Source: Scybalousia_A sp963540815 | GTDB lineage: Bacteria > Bacteroidota > Bacteroidia > Bacteroidales > P3 | NCBI GenBank assembly: GCA_963540815.1 | Contig: CAUTQY010000005.1 | Span: 61,493 to 125,492 of the forward strand | Reading direction: 5' to 3' | Length of the DNA stretch: 64,000 nt | Shown: positions 18,874-27,193 of the stretch, piece by piece | How the letters are laid out: each line of letters starts with the position of its first letter | Numbering within the stretch: the stretch's first letter is position 1 | Position numbers and translations under genes: made by a program | The notes under the pieces: model-generated | The model's input: only the letters and a program-made list of their open reading frames with translations | What the model was told of the DNA's origin: nothing | The model's database searches: none

Positions 18874-20482
18874 GATGCTAAAACAAATAACATTAATTTT
18901 ATTTTTCGTTTTGGTATTTCTTTCCTGCTCAAACAGCAAAAAGACAATAGACAAGATGGAAAATTATACCGAAAACGCCCTCATTATAGATGCTGTAACC
19001 TACTACACCAATGGCAATATTAACGAGGCGGAACGATTGTTTGAGAACATACTTTCGGAGGACAAAACAAATTCCACTGCCATGTATTATCTCTCCAATA
19101 TTTATTTGAAAAAACAAGACTACAATAAATCTGTCTACTTTGGCAAACAGGCAGTGGAGACAGATAACAATGTATGGTATAAATTGCAACTTTGCGAGAT
19201 ATATATGGCAATGCAAGATTATGACAATGCTGCTTTAATATCGGAAAAAGTGATAAAACAAGAACCGGAAGTGTTGGAATATTGGCAGCAATTGGTCCTA
19301 ATTTATCACGTCAAACAAGACAGTAATAAGGAACTCTCGGTTCTGGATAGAATAGAAGAGAGATTTGGTATAAATGAAGCAACTTCTTTACAAAAATTTC
19401 AAATATATCGTTCTGAAAATAATAGCAAAAAAGCCGAGCAAGAGATTACGAGACTTTCGGAAGCCTTCCCCTCTCAAAGCAAATATATATCAATATTGGC
19501 TGAAATGAAGATGAAGGAAAAAGATTATGATAAGGCTTTCTATTACTACAACAAAGTAAGAGAAATAAATCCCGATGACGAAAATATTAACATCACTTTT
19601 GCAAACTATTATATGGTAAAAAAACAAGAGGATTCTACTTTTTACTACCTCAATAAGGCTATGAGTCAAAAGAATCTAGACTCTCAAAGTAAAATAAGAA
19701 TACTTTATACTGTTTACGGGCAAAAAGTAGATACGGATTCTCTTACCTTTGAACGTTTTTTTTACCTACTAAACACCATAGAAAACAGCGGAAACACGAA
19801 TGATTGCACCTTGTACGCATTGTTGAATACGGGCTATATGAAAAAAAACGACTTTTCCAAGGCTTCTCTTAATGGTAAAAAGGCAATAGAAAAAGGCTGC
19901 AAAGACTATGCTTTATTTCAAAACACACTGTTTGCTATGAGTAACTCTGCACGACCGGAAGAAATCATAGATATAGCCGAAAAAGCCATAGAAATTTATC
20001 CCGAACAGCCTATTCCGTATCTGTTTAAGGGAGTAAATCAAGAAATACAAAAAAAATATAAAGAGGCATTGACTACTTTTGAGTTGGGTTTGTCTGTTGT
20101 CGGTAACGATAAGGTTGTCTTAGAGGATTTATACATGAATATGGGGGATTGTTTATATAAAATTGGAGAAAAAGAAAAAGCTTTTCAATATTATGAAAAA
20201 GTTTTGGAAATAAATCCCGATAATACCTCCGTATTAAACAACTATGCTTACTATCTGGCAATGGAAAACAGATACTTAGATAAGGCTCTTGAGATGGCGA
20301 AAAAAGTTGTCAACTCTCAACCCAAAGAGATGATATACATAGACACTCTTGCCTGGGTACTATATAAAAAGGGTGACTATCAACAAGCAAAACAAACTAT
20401 GGATAGTATATCCTTACCCTACGACCAATGGAAAGAAACATATAAGGATCATTACAAACAAATCCTACAAAAAATCAAGTAA
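18866..20482 (+). CDS. TPR-repeat lipoprotein
   Basis: The ATG at 18866 overlaps the preceding stop (ATGAATAA), which supports this start over the frame extension to 18821. The result is 538 residues with a lipoprotein signal (ITLILFFVLVFLSC, lipobox Cys). About ten tetratricopeptide repeats follow, for example YNKSVYFGKQAVETD, YDKAFYYYNKVREINPD and AFQYYEKVLEINPDN. It is probably an outer-membrane-anchored scaffold. Coupling with the nucleotidyltransferase upstream and the DUF4292 lipoprotein downstream (17 bp) suggests an envelope-assembly operon. Specific partner unknown. Confidence 0.85.
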   Translation: MNKMLKQITLILFFVLVFLSCSNSKKTIDKMENYTENALIIDAVTYYTNGNINEAERLFENILSEDKTNSTAMYYLSNIYLKKQDYNKSVYFGKQAVETDNNVWYKLQLCEIYMAMQDYDNAALISEKVIKQEPEVLEYWQQLVLIYHVKQDSNKELSVLDRIEERFGINEATSLQKFQIYRSENNSKKAEQEITRLSEAFPSQSKYISILAEMKMKEKDYDKAFYYYNKVREINPDDENINITFANYYMVKKQEDSTFYYLNKAMSQKNLDSQSKIRILYTVYGQKVDTDSLTFERFFYLLNTIENSGNTNDCTLYALLNTGYMKKNDFSKASLNGKKAIEKGCKDYALFQNTLFAMSNSARPEEIIDIAEKAIEIYPEQPIPYLFKGVNQEIQKKYKEALTTFELGLSVVGNDKVVLEDLYMNMGDCLYKIGEKEKAFQYYEKVLEINPDNTSVLNNYAYYLAMENRYLDKALEMAKKVVNSQPKEMIYIDTLAWVLYKKGDYQQAKQTMDSISLPYDQWKETYKDHYKQILQKIK

Positions 20483-20499
20483 GTAAAAGCATAATAGTT

Positions 20500-21105
20500 A
20501 TGAAAAAGTTATATTGTAGCATTCTTATTGTCGGACTATTGCTATACTCTTGTTCGTTATCCAAACAAAACAAAAATAACAATATATCCAAAATAGAGAC
20601 AGTAAGAGAAGTTTCCGAAAAAAATAATACAGAAAATAAACCTTTTGATACTTTTTCTTGTAAAATCGTCGGTAATTATGAAGGAATACCTATTTCCGCA
20701 ACTCTAAGGATGACCTATGATAGCATAATTTGGATATCTGCCTCTTCACTTGGCTTGGAAGGCTTGAGGGCTATATGTAGGACAGACTCCGTTTTTGCTA
20801 TAAATAAAATAGAAAACGAATTCATAGCAACAACCTATGATAAAATTACGGAACGATTAGCTCTTCCGCTAAGTTATGGCTTCATACAGTCCTTATTTTT
20901 GGATACAACATCCAACACAAAATTTAATTCGCCGAATTTATCGGGATATATAAAAAAAGAAACAATAAAAGTGGATAGTCTGCACTATTTCCCCTCTGAT
21001 ATAGAAATTAATGTAATATTCAACAAACATAAACAAAATATAAAACTTAAAGTTAAAAATCATAAAATTAATCCCGAGAATACTTATCCTTTCTCTCAAC
21101 CGTAA
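20500..21105 (+). CDS. DUF4292 lipoprotein
   Basis: 201 residues with a lipoprotein signal (CSILIVGLLLYSCS; lipobox LYSC). The body reads FSCKIVGNYEGIPISATLRM, MTYDSIIWISASSLGLEGLR and KIEVDSL-type segments. These are characteristic of DUF4292, a Bacteroidetes family related in shape to LolB-like lipoprotein-handling proteins. It often sits after a TPR lipoprotein, as here. Function not experimentally known to me; a role at the outer membrane is likely. Confidence 0.8.
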   Translation: MKKLYCSILIVGLLLYSCSLSKQNKNNNISKIETVREVSEKNNTENKPFDTFSCKIVGNYEGIPISATLRMTYDSIIWISASSLGLEGLRAICRTDSVFAINKIENEFIATTYDKITERLALPLSYGFIQSLFLDTTSNTKFNSPNLSGYIKKETIKVDSLHYFPSDIEINVIFNKHKQNIKLKVKNHKINPENTYPFSQP

Positions 21106-21165
21106 TATTACAAGGTACGCCGACGCATAGCATTACTATCTACACAATTTTATAAATACATAACT

Positions 21166-21873
21166 ATGAATACAAAGGATATAACAAAAGAAATACAGGA
21201 TTTTTTATTTTCCGTAAAAGATGGAGATTACAAAAATTTTAATTCAAAGTTAATACCCTCAATTGACAAAGAAAAAATTATCGGAGTCCGAATCCCTGTT
21301 TTAAGAAAGCTTGGCAAACAACTTATCAAGCAAGATAAATCCAATTCTTTTTTACTTTCTTTACCTCATTCATATTTGGAAGAAAATTTATTGCATGCTC
21401 TCATTGTCTCGGAAATAAAAGATTTTGATTCCTGTATAAAAGAAGTTGAGATTTTCTTGCCCGAAATTAATAACTGGGCGGTTTGTGATATATTCTTTCC
21501 CAAATGTTTTAAGACAAGCAAAGACAAACTTCCGTCCTACATAAATAAATGGTTGCAAGGCAATAATGAATATTCCGTTCGTTTTGCGATCGGAGTTATG
21601 ATGATATGTTTTTTAGGTGAGGATTTCAAAGAAGAATATTTGCATAAAGTTGTAAGTATAAAGAGGGAGGAATATTATATAAAAATGATGCAGGCTTGGT
21701 ATATTGCAACAGCTTTGGCAAAAAACTATGAACAAACGATAAGAGTTTTGCAACAACCTGTTTTGGATAAATGGACACATAATCTCAGTATACGGAAAGC
21801 ATTGGAGAGTTTTCGCATTAGCAATGAGCGGAAAGATTATTTGAGAGGTTTAAAAATAAACAATAAAAATTAA
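21166..21873 (+). CDS. DNA alkylation repair (AlkD-like) HEAT-repeat protein
   Basis: 235 residues. The start is MNTKDITKEIQDFLFSVKDG, then IIGVRIPVLRKLGKQLIKQD, INNWAVCDIFFPKCFK and EYSVRFAIGVMMICFL. This is the AlkD-like HEAT-repeat arrangement, including the NW-x-x-D block of the DNA-binding groove. AlkD proteins excise bulky alkylated bases, although many members of this compact subgroup are untested. There is a 60-bp gap from the DUF4292 gene. Intact. Confidence 0.8.
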   Translation: MNTKDITKEIQDFLFSVKDGDYKNFNSKLIPSIDKEKIIGVRIPVLRKLGKQLIKQDKSNSFLLSLPHSYLEENLLHALIVSEIKDFDSCIKEVEIFLPEINNWAVCDIFFPKCFKTSKDKLPSYINKWLQGNNEYSVRFAIGVMMICFLGEDFKEEYLHKVVSIKREEYYIKMMQAWYIATALAKNYEQTIRVLQQPVLDKWTHNLSIRKALESFRISNERKDYLRGLKINNKN

Positions 21874-21917
21874 ACTCTTATAACATATTTACCGCAGATT
21901 AGTTAAATAATACAAAT

Positions 21918-22817
21918 TCAATCAATTTTTACCACTCTGTTCAATGAAAATTCAAATCTGCTTTTCTTTGTGTTATTTTTCATTATACCATCTTCTATGT
22001 TACTCAACCCGACAGCTCCGAAGTAAAAAAGTTTCCCCTCGTGTTCCTTCGTTTGTTTGGTATTTTCATAAAAGAACCACCACTTTCCTTGCTTGTCCAC
22101 ATACCAGCGAAGCCAAGTGCCAAGTTTCGTATCTCCCGTACCGTAATTATGAGTTATAACATCTTGTCTGTTATCAAAGACCGTACGCGTCTCCACAATA
22201 CTGTCACTATAAAAATTGATATAAGTAGCGTTCCAACGAGGATTTCTAACTCCGCAGTATAACCAACGCCTGATAAAAATAGGTAAATTCGGTTTGTAAT
22301 CCTTTGGTACTCCTCCGGTAAGAATAGGGTCATCCGTATCACCATACAACCAGAGTCTGTAATATATTTGCCCCAAAGCCTCCCTTATATCTTGTTTGTC
22401 TATTTTTCCATTTAACAAATCTTTGCCTACATTATCTATATTGGTTAGTCCTTTTTGTAGATAAAGAGTTTCCAACCTTTCGGTTATTGGTTTTCTAAAA
22501 AGATAGTACGCTATATATACGACAGGAGCGGTTATCTGACCATACATTGCTTGAAAAAACATTTTGGCATAGGCAAGATAGCATTCTTTTTTTTCTTTTC
22601 TGTGTTCCGTATCAGATAAATAATCCGCCTTCAAAATTTTAAATATATTATCGTTGTTGGTATTTTTATAGTTTGTTTTTTCTTCTTGTTTGGTTGAAGA
22701 TATGATAACATAAATCGTATCGTTTTGCCCATAAGTCTTATTAACAAAATACATAATTAGAAGAAGAATTGCCAATATCTTACAACAAATATTACCGTAT
22801 TTATTTTTTATGAACAT
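21918..22817 (-). CDS. Hypothetical exported/membrane protein
   Basis: 299 residues with a hydrophobic N-terminus (ICCKILAILLLIMYFVNKTYG) that could be a signal peptide or anchor. A second mildly hydrophobic stretch is AMYGQITAPVVYIAYYLFRK. The C-terminal half has a dense aromatic segment: RRWLYCGVRNPRWNATYINF, then WLRWYVDKQGKWWFFYENTK. The latter recalls small phage-borne proteins of unknown function; I cannot assign a family with confidence. It is transcribed alone, convergent with alkD and divergent from lpxC-fabZ. Confidence 0.55.
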   Translation of the reverse strand: MFIKNKYGNICCKILAILLLIMYFVNKTYGQNDTIYVIISSTKQEEKTNYKNTNNDNIFKILKADYLSDTEHRKEKKECYLAYAKMFFQAMYGQITAPVVYIAYYLFRKPITERLETLYLQKGLTNIDNVGKDLLNGKIDKQDIREALGQIYYRLWLYGDTDDPILTGGVPKDYKPNLPIFIRRWLYCGVRNPRWNATYINFYSDSIVETRTVFDNRQDVITHNYGTGDTKLGTWLRWYVDKQGKWWFFYENTKQTKEHEGKLFYFGAVGLSNIEDGIMKNNTKKSRFEFSLNRVVKID

Positions 22818-22904
22818 ATTTTTTTAAACAAATTTTATATTGCAAATATACTTCATTAGGAAAAATATAACACCTAATTTACTCCGAATTGTTAAAAAGT
22901 TTAG

Positions 22905-22912
22905 TAATTTTG
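22905..22912 (+). promoter_or_regulatory. -7 promoter element (TAATTTTG) of lpxC-fabZ
   Basis: TAATTTTG lies nine bases before the chosen ATG at 22922. This gives a very short leader and argues against the upstream in-frame start at 22889. Confidence 0.45.
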
Positions 22913-22921
22913 CAAGCAGTT

Positions 22922-24307
22922 ATGGGTAATCAAAGGAGTATCAAAAATATAGTAAGCATAGAGGGGAAAGGTTTACATAGTGGTAAGTTATCAAAAGTGA
23001 CTCTGAAACCTGCCGGTGTGGATGCCGGAGTGTTTTTCAGACGAGTGGATTTGGAGCATTCTCCTTTATTGGAAGCAAGTTGTCGTTTAACGGGAAAGAC
23101 CTCCAGAAACACTACCATAGAAAAAGATAATATAAGCATTTCCACTATAGAACATCTAATGGCTGCCTTAAGAGCATCCAATATAGATAATATAGAAATA
23201 GAAGTAAATTGTGAGGAAGTGCCGATTTTGGACGGAAGTGCAAAATATTGGATAGACTTGTTGAAAAAAGCTGAAGTAGTAGAACAGGATAAAAAAAAGA
23301 AAATTTACAAAATAAAACATCCCATACACTATGTCTCGGAAGATGGAAAAAGTGAATATTGGGCATTGCCCTCTGAGGGGTTTTCTGTGGATTGCACCAT
23401 AAATTTTGATTCTTCCTTAATTGGTACTCAAATAGCAGAACTCAGAGACCTGCAAGATTTTGAACAAAATTTTTCTACTTGCAGAACTTTTGTTTTTCTT
23501 TCTGAAATACTTCCTCTTGTAAAACACAATCTTATCAAAGGCGGAGACTTAAGCAATGCCATCATTTTCGTGGATAAAGTTTTACAGAACGATTTACAGG
23601 AAAAAATAGCTTCTTTTTTTAATAAGAAAATTTCGGACATCAAAGTGGAAAAAGGAGTTCTTAACAATATTAAACTTAACTTTGATAATGAACCTGCAAG
23701 GCATAAATTGGTAGATTTCATAGGCGACGTATCCTTAGCAGGCATGAATATAGAAGGACACTTTATTATTAAACGTCCCGGACATACGAACAATAGCATT
23801 TTTACACAAAAACTGAAAAACATTATGGAAAATAAAGAAACTATCCCTGTTTACGACCCTACAAAAAAGCCTGTGTTTGATGTAATGGAAATCAGAAAAC
23901 GATTGCCACATCGTTTTCCGATGTTGTTGGTTGATAAAATTATAGAGGCGGGAGAGGACTATGTTGTAGGATTAAAAAATGTTACTGCAAATGAAGATTT
24001 CTTTAACGGACATTTCCCAGATGAACCCGTTATGCCGGGAGTTCTCATTGTTGAAGCATTAGGACAAACGGGAGGGTTGTTTGTACTTAACAACATCAAA
24101 GACGGAGAAAAATACAACACATATTTTATGAAGTTTGAAGAGGTTAAATTTAGACACAAGGTAGTGCCGGGCGATACTCTTTTGATGAAGCTTTCCTTAA
24201 TGGAGCCCGTAAGACGCGGTATTGCAAAGATGAAAGGCATTGCTTATGTGGGCAATACCGTATGCGTAGAAGCTGTTTTAATGGCCATGATTACAAAGGC
24301 ACAGTAA
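22922..24307 (+). CDS. lpxC/fabZ: Bifunctional UDP-3-O-acyl-GlcNAc deacetylase / 3-hydroxyacyl-ACP dehydratase (LpxC-FabZ)
   Basis: 461 residues from the ATG at 22922. The N-terminal LpxC domain (1-305) has the zinc His in STIEHLMAAL (H78), the FSTCRTFVF block and HKLVDFIGD. The C-terminal FabZ domain (about 310-461) has GHFPDEPVMPGVLIVEALGQ, with the catalytic His and Glu. The fusion is a known Bacteroidetes/Chlorobi arrangement joining the committed step of lipid A synthesis with fatty-acid dehydration. lpxA follows 30 bp later on the same strand. Both domains look complete. Confidence 0.95.
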   Translation: MGNQRSIKNIVSIEGKGLHSGKLSKVTLKPAGVDAGVFFRRVDLEHSPLLEASCRLTGKTSRNTTIEKDNISISTIEHLMAALRASNIDNIEIEVNCEEVPILDGSAKYWIDLLKKAEVVEQDKKKKIYKIKHPIHYVSEDGKSEYWALPSEGFSVDCTINFDSSLIGTQIAELRDLQDFEQNFSTCRTFVFLSEILPLVKHNLIKGGDLSNAIIFVDKVLQNDLQEKIASFFNKKISDIKVEKGVLNNIKLNFDNEPARHKLVDFIGDVSLAGMNIEGHFIIKRPGHTNNSIFTQKLKNIMENKETIPVYDPTKKPVFDVMEIRKRLPHRFPMLLVDKIIEAGEDYVVGLKNVTANEDFFNGHFPDEPVMPGVLIVEALGQTGGLFVLNNIKDGEKYNTYFMKFEEVKFRHKVVPGDTLLMKLSLMEPVRRGIAKMKGIAYVGNTVCVEAVLMAMITKAQ

Positions 24308-24337
24308 AAGTATTTTAATATACGAGTACCCATAAGA

Positions 24338-25126
24338 ATGAAAAATATGTATTTTTTGAGCGAAAAAGCAAGAATAGGTAAGAATGTCCAAATAGAGCCT
24401 TTTGCTGTTATTTATGATGATGTTATAATAGGCGATAATTGTTATATAGGAGCAGGTGCTGTTATTTTTCCCGGAGCAAGAATAGGTAATAATTGTAGAA
24501 TTTTTCCCGGAGCAAGCATAGCGGCCATACCGCAAGATTTAAAATTTGACGGTGAGTATACGACCGTGGAGATAGGTAACAATAACACAATAAGAGAGTA
24601 CGTGACAATAAACAGGGGTACGGCGGCAAGCGGTAAAACGGTAATAGGGAATAATAATCTTATAATGGCATACGTACATATAGCACACGATTGTATGGTG
24701 GGTAACAACTGTGTTTTGGCAAACAATACCACTCTTGCCGGACACATTATAATAGAGGATTATGTTATAACCGGAGGCATGTCAGCCATTCATCAGTTTG
24801 TTTATGTAGGGCAACACGCCATACTTGCCGGTGGCTCTTTGGTAGACAAGGATATCCCACCTTTTGTTAAGGTAGGAAAATTTCCGGTTTCTTATTGCGG
24901 CGTAAATTCAGTTGGTTTACATAGAAGAGGTTTTACTCAAGAGGAAATCAATGAAATACAATCCATATACAGAATAGTTTTTCAGAGCGGACTTTTGTAT
25001 AGCAAAGCTCTGGAAGAAATTAAGGCCTTGAAGCAAACAAAGTATACAAACATAATTGCAACCTTTATGGAAAAGGCCGACAGAGGGTTGATTAGAGGAT
25101 ATAATTCCGTAGATTCTCGTTCATAA
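24338..25126 (+). CDS. lpxA: UDP-N-acetylglucosamine acyltransferase LpxA
   Basis: 262 residues of hexapeptide left-handed β-helix (ARIGKNVQIEPFAVIYDDVI and repeats), followed by a helical C-terminus. The catalytic His region MAYVHIAHDCMVGNNCVLAN and GGMSAIHQFVYVGQHAILAG are typical of LpxA. It performs the first acylation in lipid A synthesis, immediately after lpxC-fabZ in the same operon. Intact and of normal length. Confidence 0.95.
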   Translation: MKNMYFLSEKARIGKNVQIEPFAVIYDDVIIGDNCYIGAGAVIFPGARIGNNCRIFPGASIAAIPQDLKFDGEYTTVEIGNNNTIREYVTINRGTAASGKTVIGNNNLIMAYVHIAHDCMVGNNCVLANNTTLAGHIIIEDYVITGGMSAIHQFVYVGQHAILAGGSLVDKDIPPFVKVGKFPVSYCGVNSVGLHRRGFTQEEINEIQSIYRIVFQSGLLYSKALEEIKALKQTKYTNIIATFMEKADRGLIRGYNSVDSRS

Positions 25127-25155
25127 ACTCCATAGTATTAAGTCTTTGGAATATG

Positions 25156-26232
25156 TTACAACTCTATAAAGGTAGTGTTGTCTTTGTAAGAGGAGGGTAT
25201 TAAATCATGCAAACGCCCTATCTGTGTATCGGTAATGAATATTTGACCGAAGTTTTCTCGTGACACAAGGTTTAGTATTTTTCTTACTCTCTGTGCGTCA
25301 AATTTATCAAAAACATCGTCCAATAGAAGTATGGGGGTAATACCTTTTTTGTCACAGAGGAACTTATACTGTGCTAGCTTCATTGCTAAAGTAAAAGTCT
25401 TTTGTTGTCCTTGTGAGCCCACATCCTGAACATTGTAAGAGTTGAGTTTCAATAATATGTCGTCTCTGTGTATGCCCGAGATAGTATAACCTAGATGTTT
25501 TTCTTTTTCAAAATTTTCTTGCATCTTATTTAACAAAGACCCTTGATATGTGCGGTATTCAATGCTTGGTTTTTCCTTATTATCGGATACATAATCATAG
25601 AAAAAACTAAAATACTCTCGGAAAATTTCAAAAAATTCTTTTCTCTTATTCTGTATTATTTGAGCATACTTGTCCAATTTTTCATTCCAAATATCCAATT
25701 GTATGGAATCAAAATTATTAGTTTCTTGCATAAACTTTAAAAGTTTGTTTTTCTGTTCCAAACTTCTATTGTAACCAACAAGAGCCTCCAGATATAAATT
25801 ATCTGTTTGAGAAATAATAATATCCAAAAATTTTCTTCTGTTTTCGGCACCTCCGCTTATATATATATTATCATAAGGAGAAAGTATAACACAGGGTATT
25901 TTTCCCATATGCTCGGAAAATTTTCTATAATGTTTGTTATCGTGTAAGAGTTTCTTTTTCTCTCCTTTTTTTTGGGAGCAAGAAAAGACTTTTTTTTCTC
26001 CTCCGTCATACATATATATACCGTGTAGAGCAAAGAATGTTTCACCGTGTTTTATTGTATTTATATCATTATTTAAATGAAAACTTCTGCAAAATGATAA
26101 ATAATATATGGCATCCAAAATATTGGTTTTCCCTACTCCGTTATTTCCCACTATACAATTTACGGCAGAAAAATCGTGTTCAAAAAAATCAAAGTTTTTA
26201 AAATTATTTATCTGTAATTTTTTTATGTACAT
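25156..26232 (-). CDS. recF: DNA replication and repair protein RecF
   Basis: 358 residues. Walker A is GNNGVGKTN (about 29-37), the ABC-like signature is VGSQGQQKTF, and Walker B is ILLLDDVFDKFD. RecF is an SMC-like ATPase that loads RecA at gapped DNA with RecO/RecR. The start overlaps the end of ispH by 29 bases. Length and motif order are normal. Confidence 0.95.
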   Translation of the reverse strand: MYIKKLQINNFKNFDFFEHDFSAVNCIVGNNGVGKTNILDAIYYLSFCRSFHLNNDINTIKHGETFFALHGIYMYDGGEKKVFSCSQKKGEKKKLLHDNKHYRKFSEHMGKIPCVILSPYDNIYISGGAENRRKFLDIIISQTDNLYLEALVGYNRSLEQKNKLLKFMQETNNFDSIQLDIWNEKLDKYAQIIQNKRKEFFEIFREYFSFFYDYVSDNKEKPSIEYRTYQGSLLNKMQENFEKEKHLGYTISGIHRDDILLKLNSYNVQDVGSQGQQKTFTLAMKLAQYKFLCDKKGITPILLLDDVFDKFDAQRVRKILNLVSRENFGQIFITDTQIGRLHDLIPSSYKDNTTFIEL

Positions 26233-27070
26233 AGTTTTCTATCTCTTTCATTAACCACATAGGAGTTGAGGTTGCTCCACTAATACCTATATGTTCGAAT
26301 TCTTTTATTTTCTGCAAATCAATATCTTCTGTGGAGGATATAAAAAATGTATTTTTGTTTTCTTTAACACAAAGATTAAAAAGATAATTTCCATTGGAAG
26401 AATCCTTACCCGAAACAAATAAAACACAATCTACACTTTTGGCAAAAGAACCGATATTTTTTGCTCTAAGAGACACTTTTTTACAAATACTATCAGTTAC
26501 GAAAATTTCTTGTGTTAGGTGTTTCCGTTTTATTAGAGTTATAATTTTTTGATAATCTTCACTGTTTTTTGTCGTTTGCGAATATATATGCAACGGTCTG
26601 CTAAAATCTATCTTATCAATATCTCTTTGTTCGGAAATAACTATGGCTTCATTGTTTGTTTGTCCTACCAAGCCCACTACTTCGGCATGTCCTTTTTTCC
26701 CAAAGATTACGACTTGTCCGTTTTTTGTTTTCATTTCTTGATAACCCTTGAAAACATCACTTTGTAATTTAAGTACCATAGGACAAGTAGCATCTATTAT
26801 CTCTATTCGGTTTTCTTTTGCCTTTTCATAAGTGGAAGGAGGCTCGCCGTGTGCCCTTATCATAACGCGGGCATTTTCCAAAAAATCAAATTCCGTTTTG
26901 TCTATGGTTTTCAACCCTAATAATTGCAGTCGTTCTACTTCTTTATTGTTATGTACTATATCTCCCAAACAATAAAAGTCCGCACCCTTTTGCAATTCTT
27001 TTTCCAATGTATTTATTGCACGAACGACACCAAAACAAAATCCCGCGTTTTCATCTATAGTTATATGCAT
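26204..27070 (-). CDS. ispH: 4-hydroxy-3-methylbut-2-enyl diphosphate reductase IspH
   Basis: 288 residues starting MHITIDENAGFCFGVVRAIN. The three iron-sulfur cysteines are in GFCFGV (C12), DATCPMV and TDSICKKV. GHAEVVGLVGQ and ISGATSTPMWLMKE are also conserved. It performs the last step of the MEP isoprenoid pathway. A distinct polyprenyl synthetase lies at 34102-35070. It overlaps recF on the same strand, and the 123 bp upstream separate it from divergent dnaE. Confidence 0.95.
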   Translation of the reverse strand: MHITIDENAGFCFGVVRAINTLEKELQKGADFYCLGDIVHNNKEVERLQLLGLKTIDKTEFDFLENARVMIRAHGEPPSTYEKAKENRIEIIDATCPMVLKLQSDVFKGYQEMKTKNGQVVIFGKKGHAEVVGLVGQTNNEAIVISEQRDIDKIDFSRPLHIYSQTTKNSEDYQKIITLIKRKHLTQEIFVTDSICKKVSLRAKNIGSFAKSVDCVLFVSGKDSSNGNYLFNLCVKENKNTFFISSTEDIDLQKIKEFEHIGISGATSTPMWLMKEIENYVHKKITDK

Positions 27071-27160
27071 AACAATCAGTTGGATTTTCCTTTACAAAAT
27101 TAATAAAAAAATACGAAAAAAAATAAAACGACCACTCCAATACAAAAGAGTGTTTTTTGG

Positions 27161-27168
27161 TATCTTTG
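27161..27168 (+). promoter_or_regulatory. -7 promoter element (TATCTTTG) of dnaE
   Basis: TATCTTTG lies 25 bp before the dnaE ATG, in the intergenic region shared with divergent ispH. No clear -33 TTTG is seen. Confidence 0.45.
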
Positions 27169-27193
27169 CCGAACCAAAAATCACAAAAACATT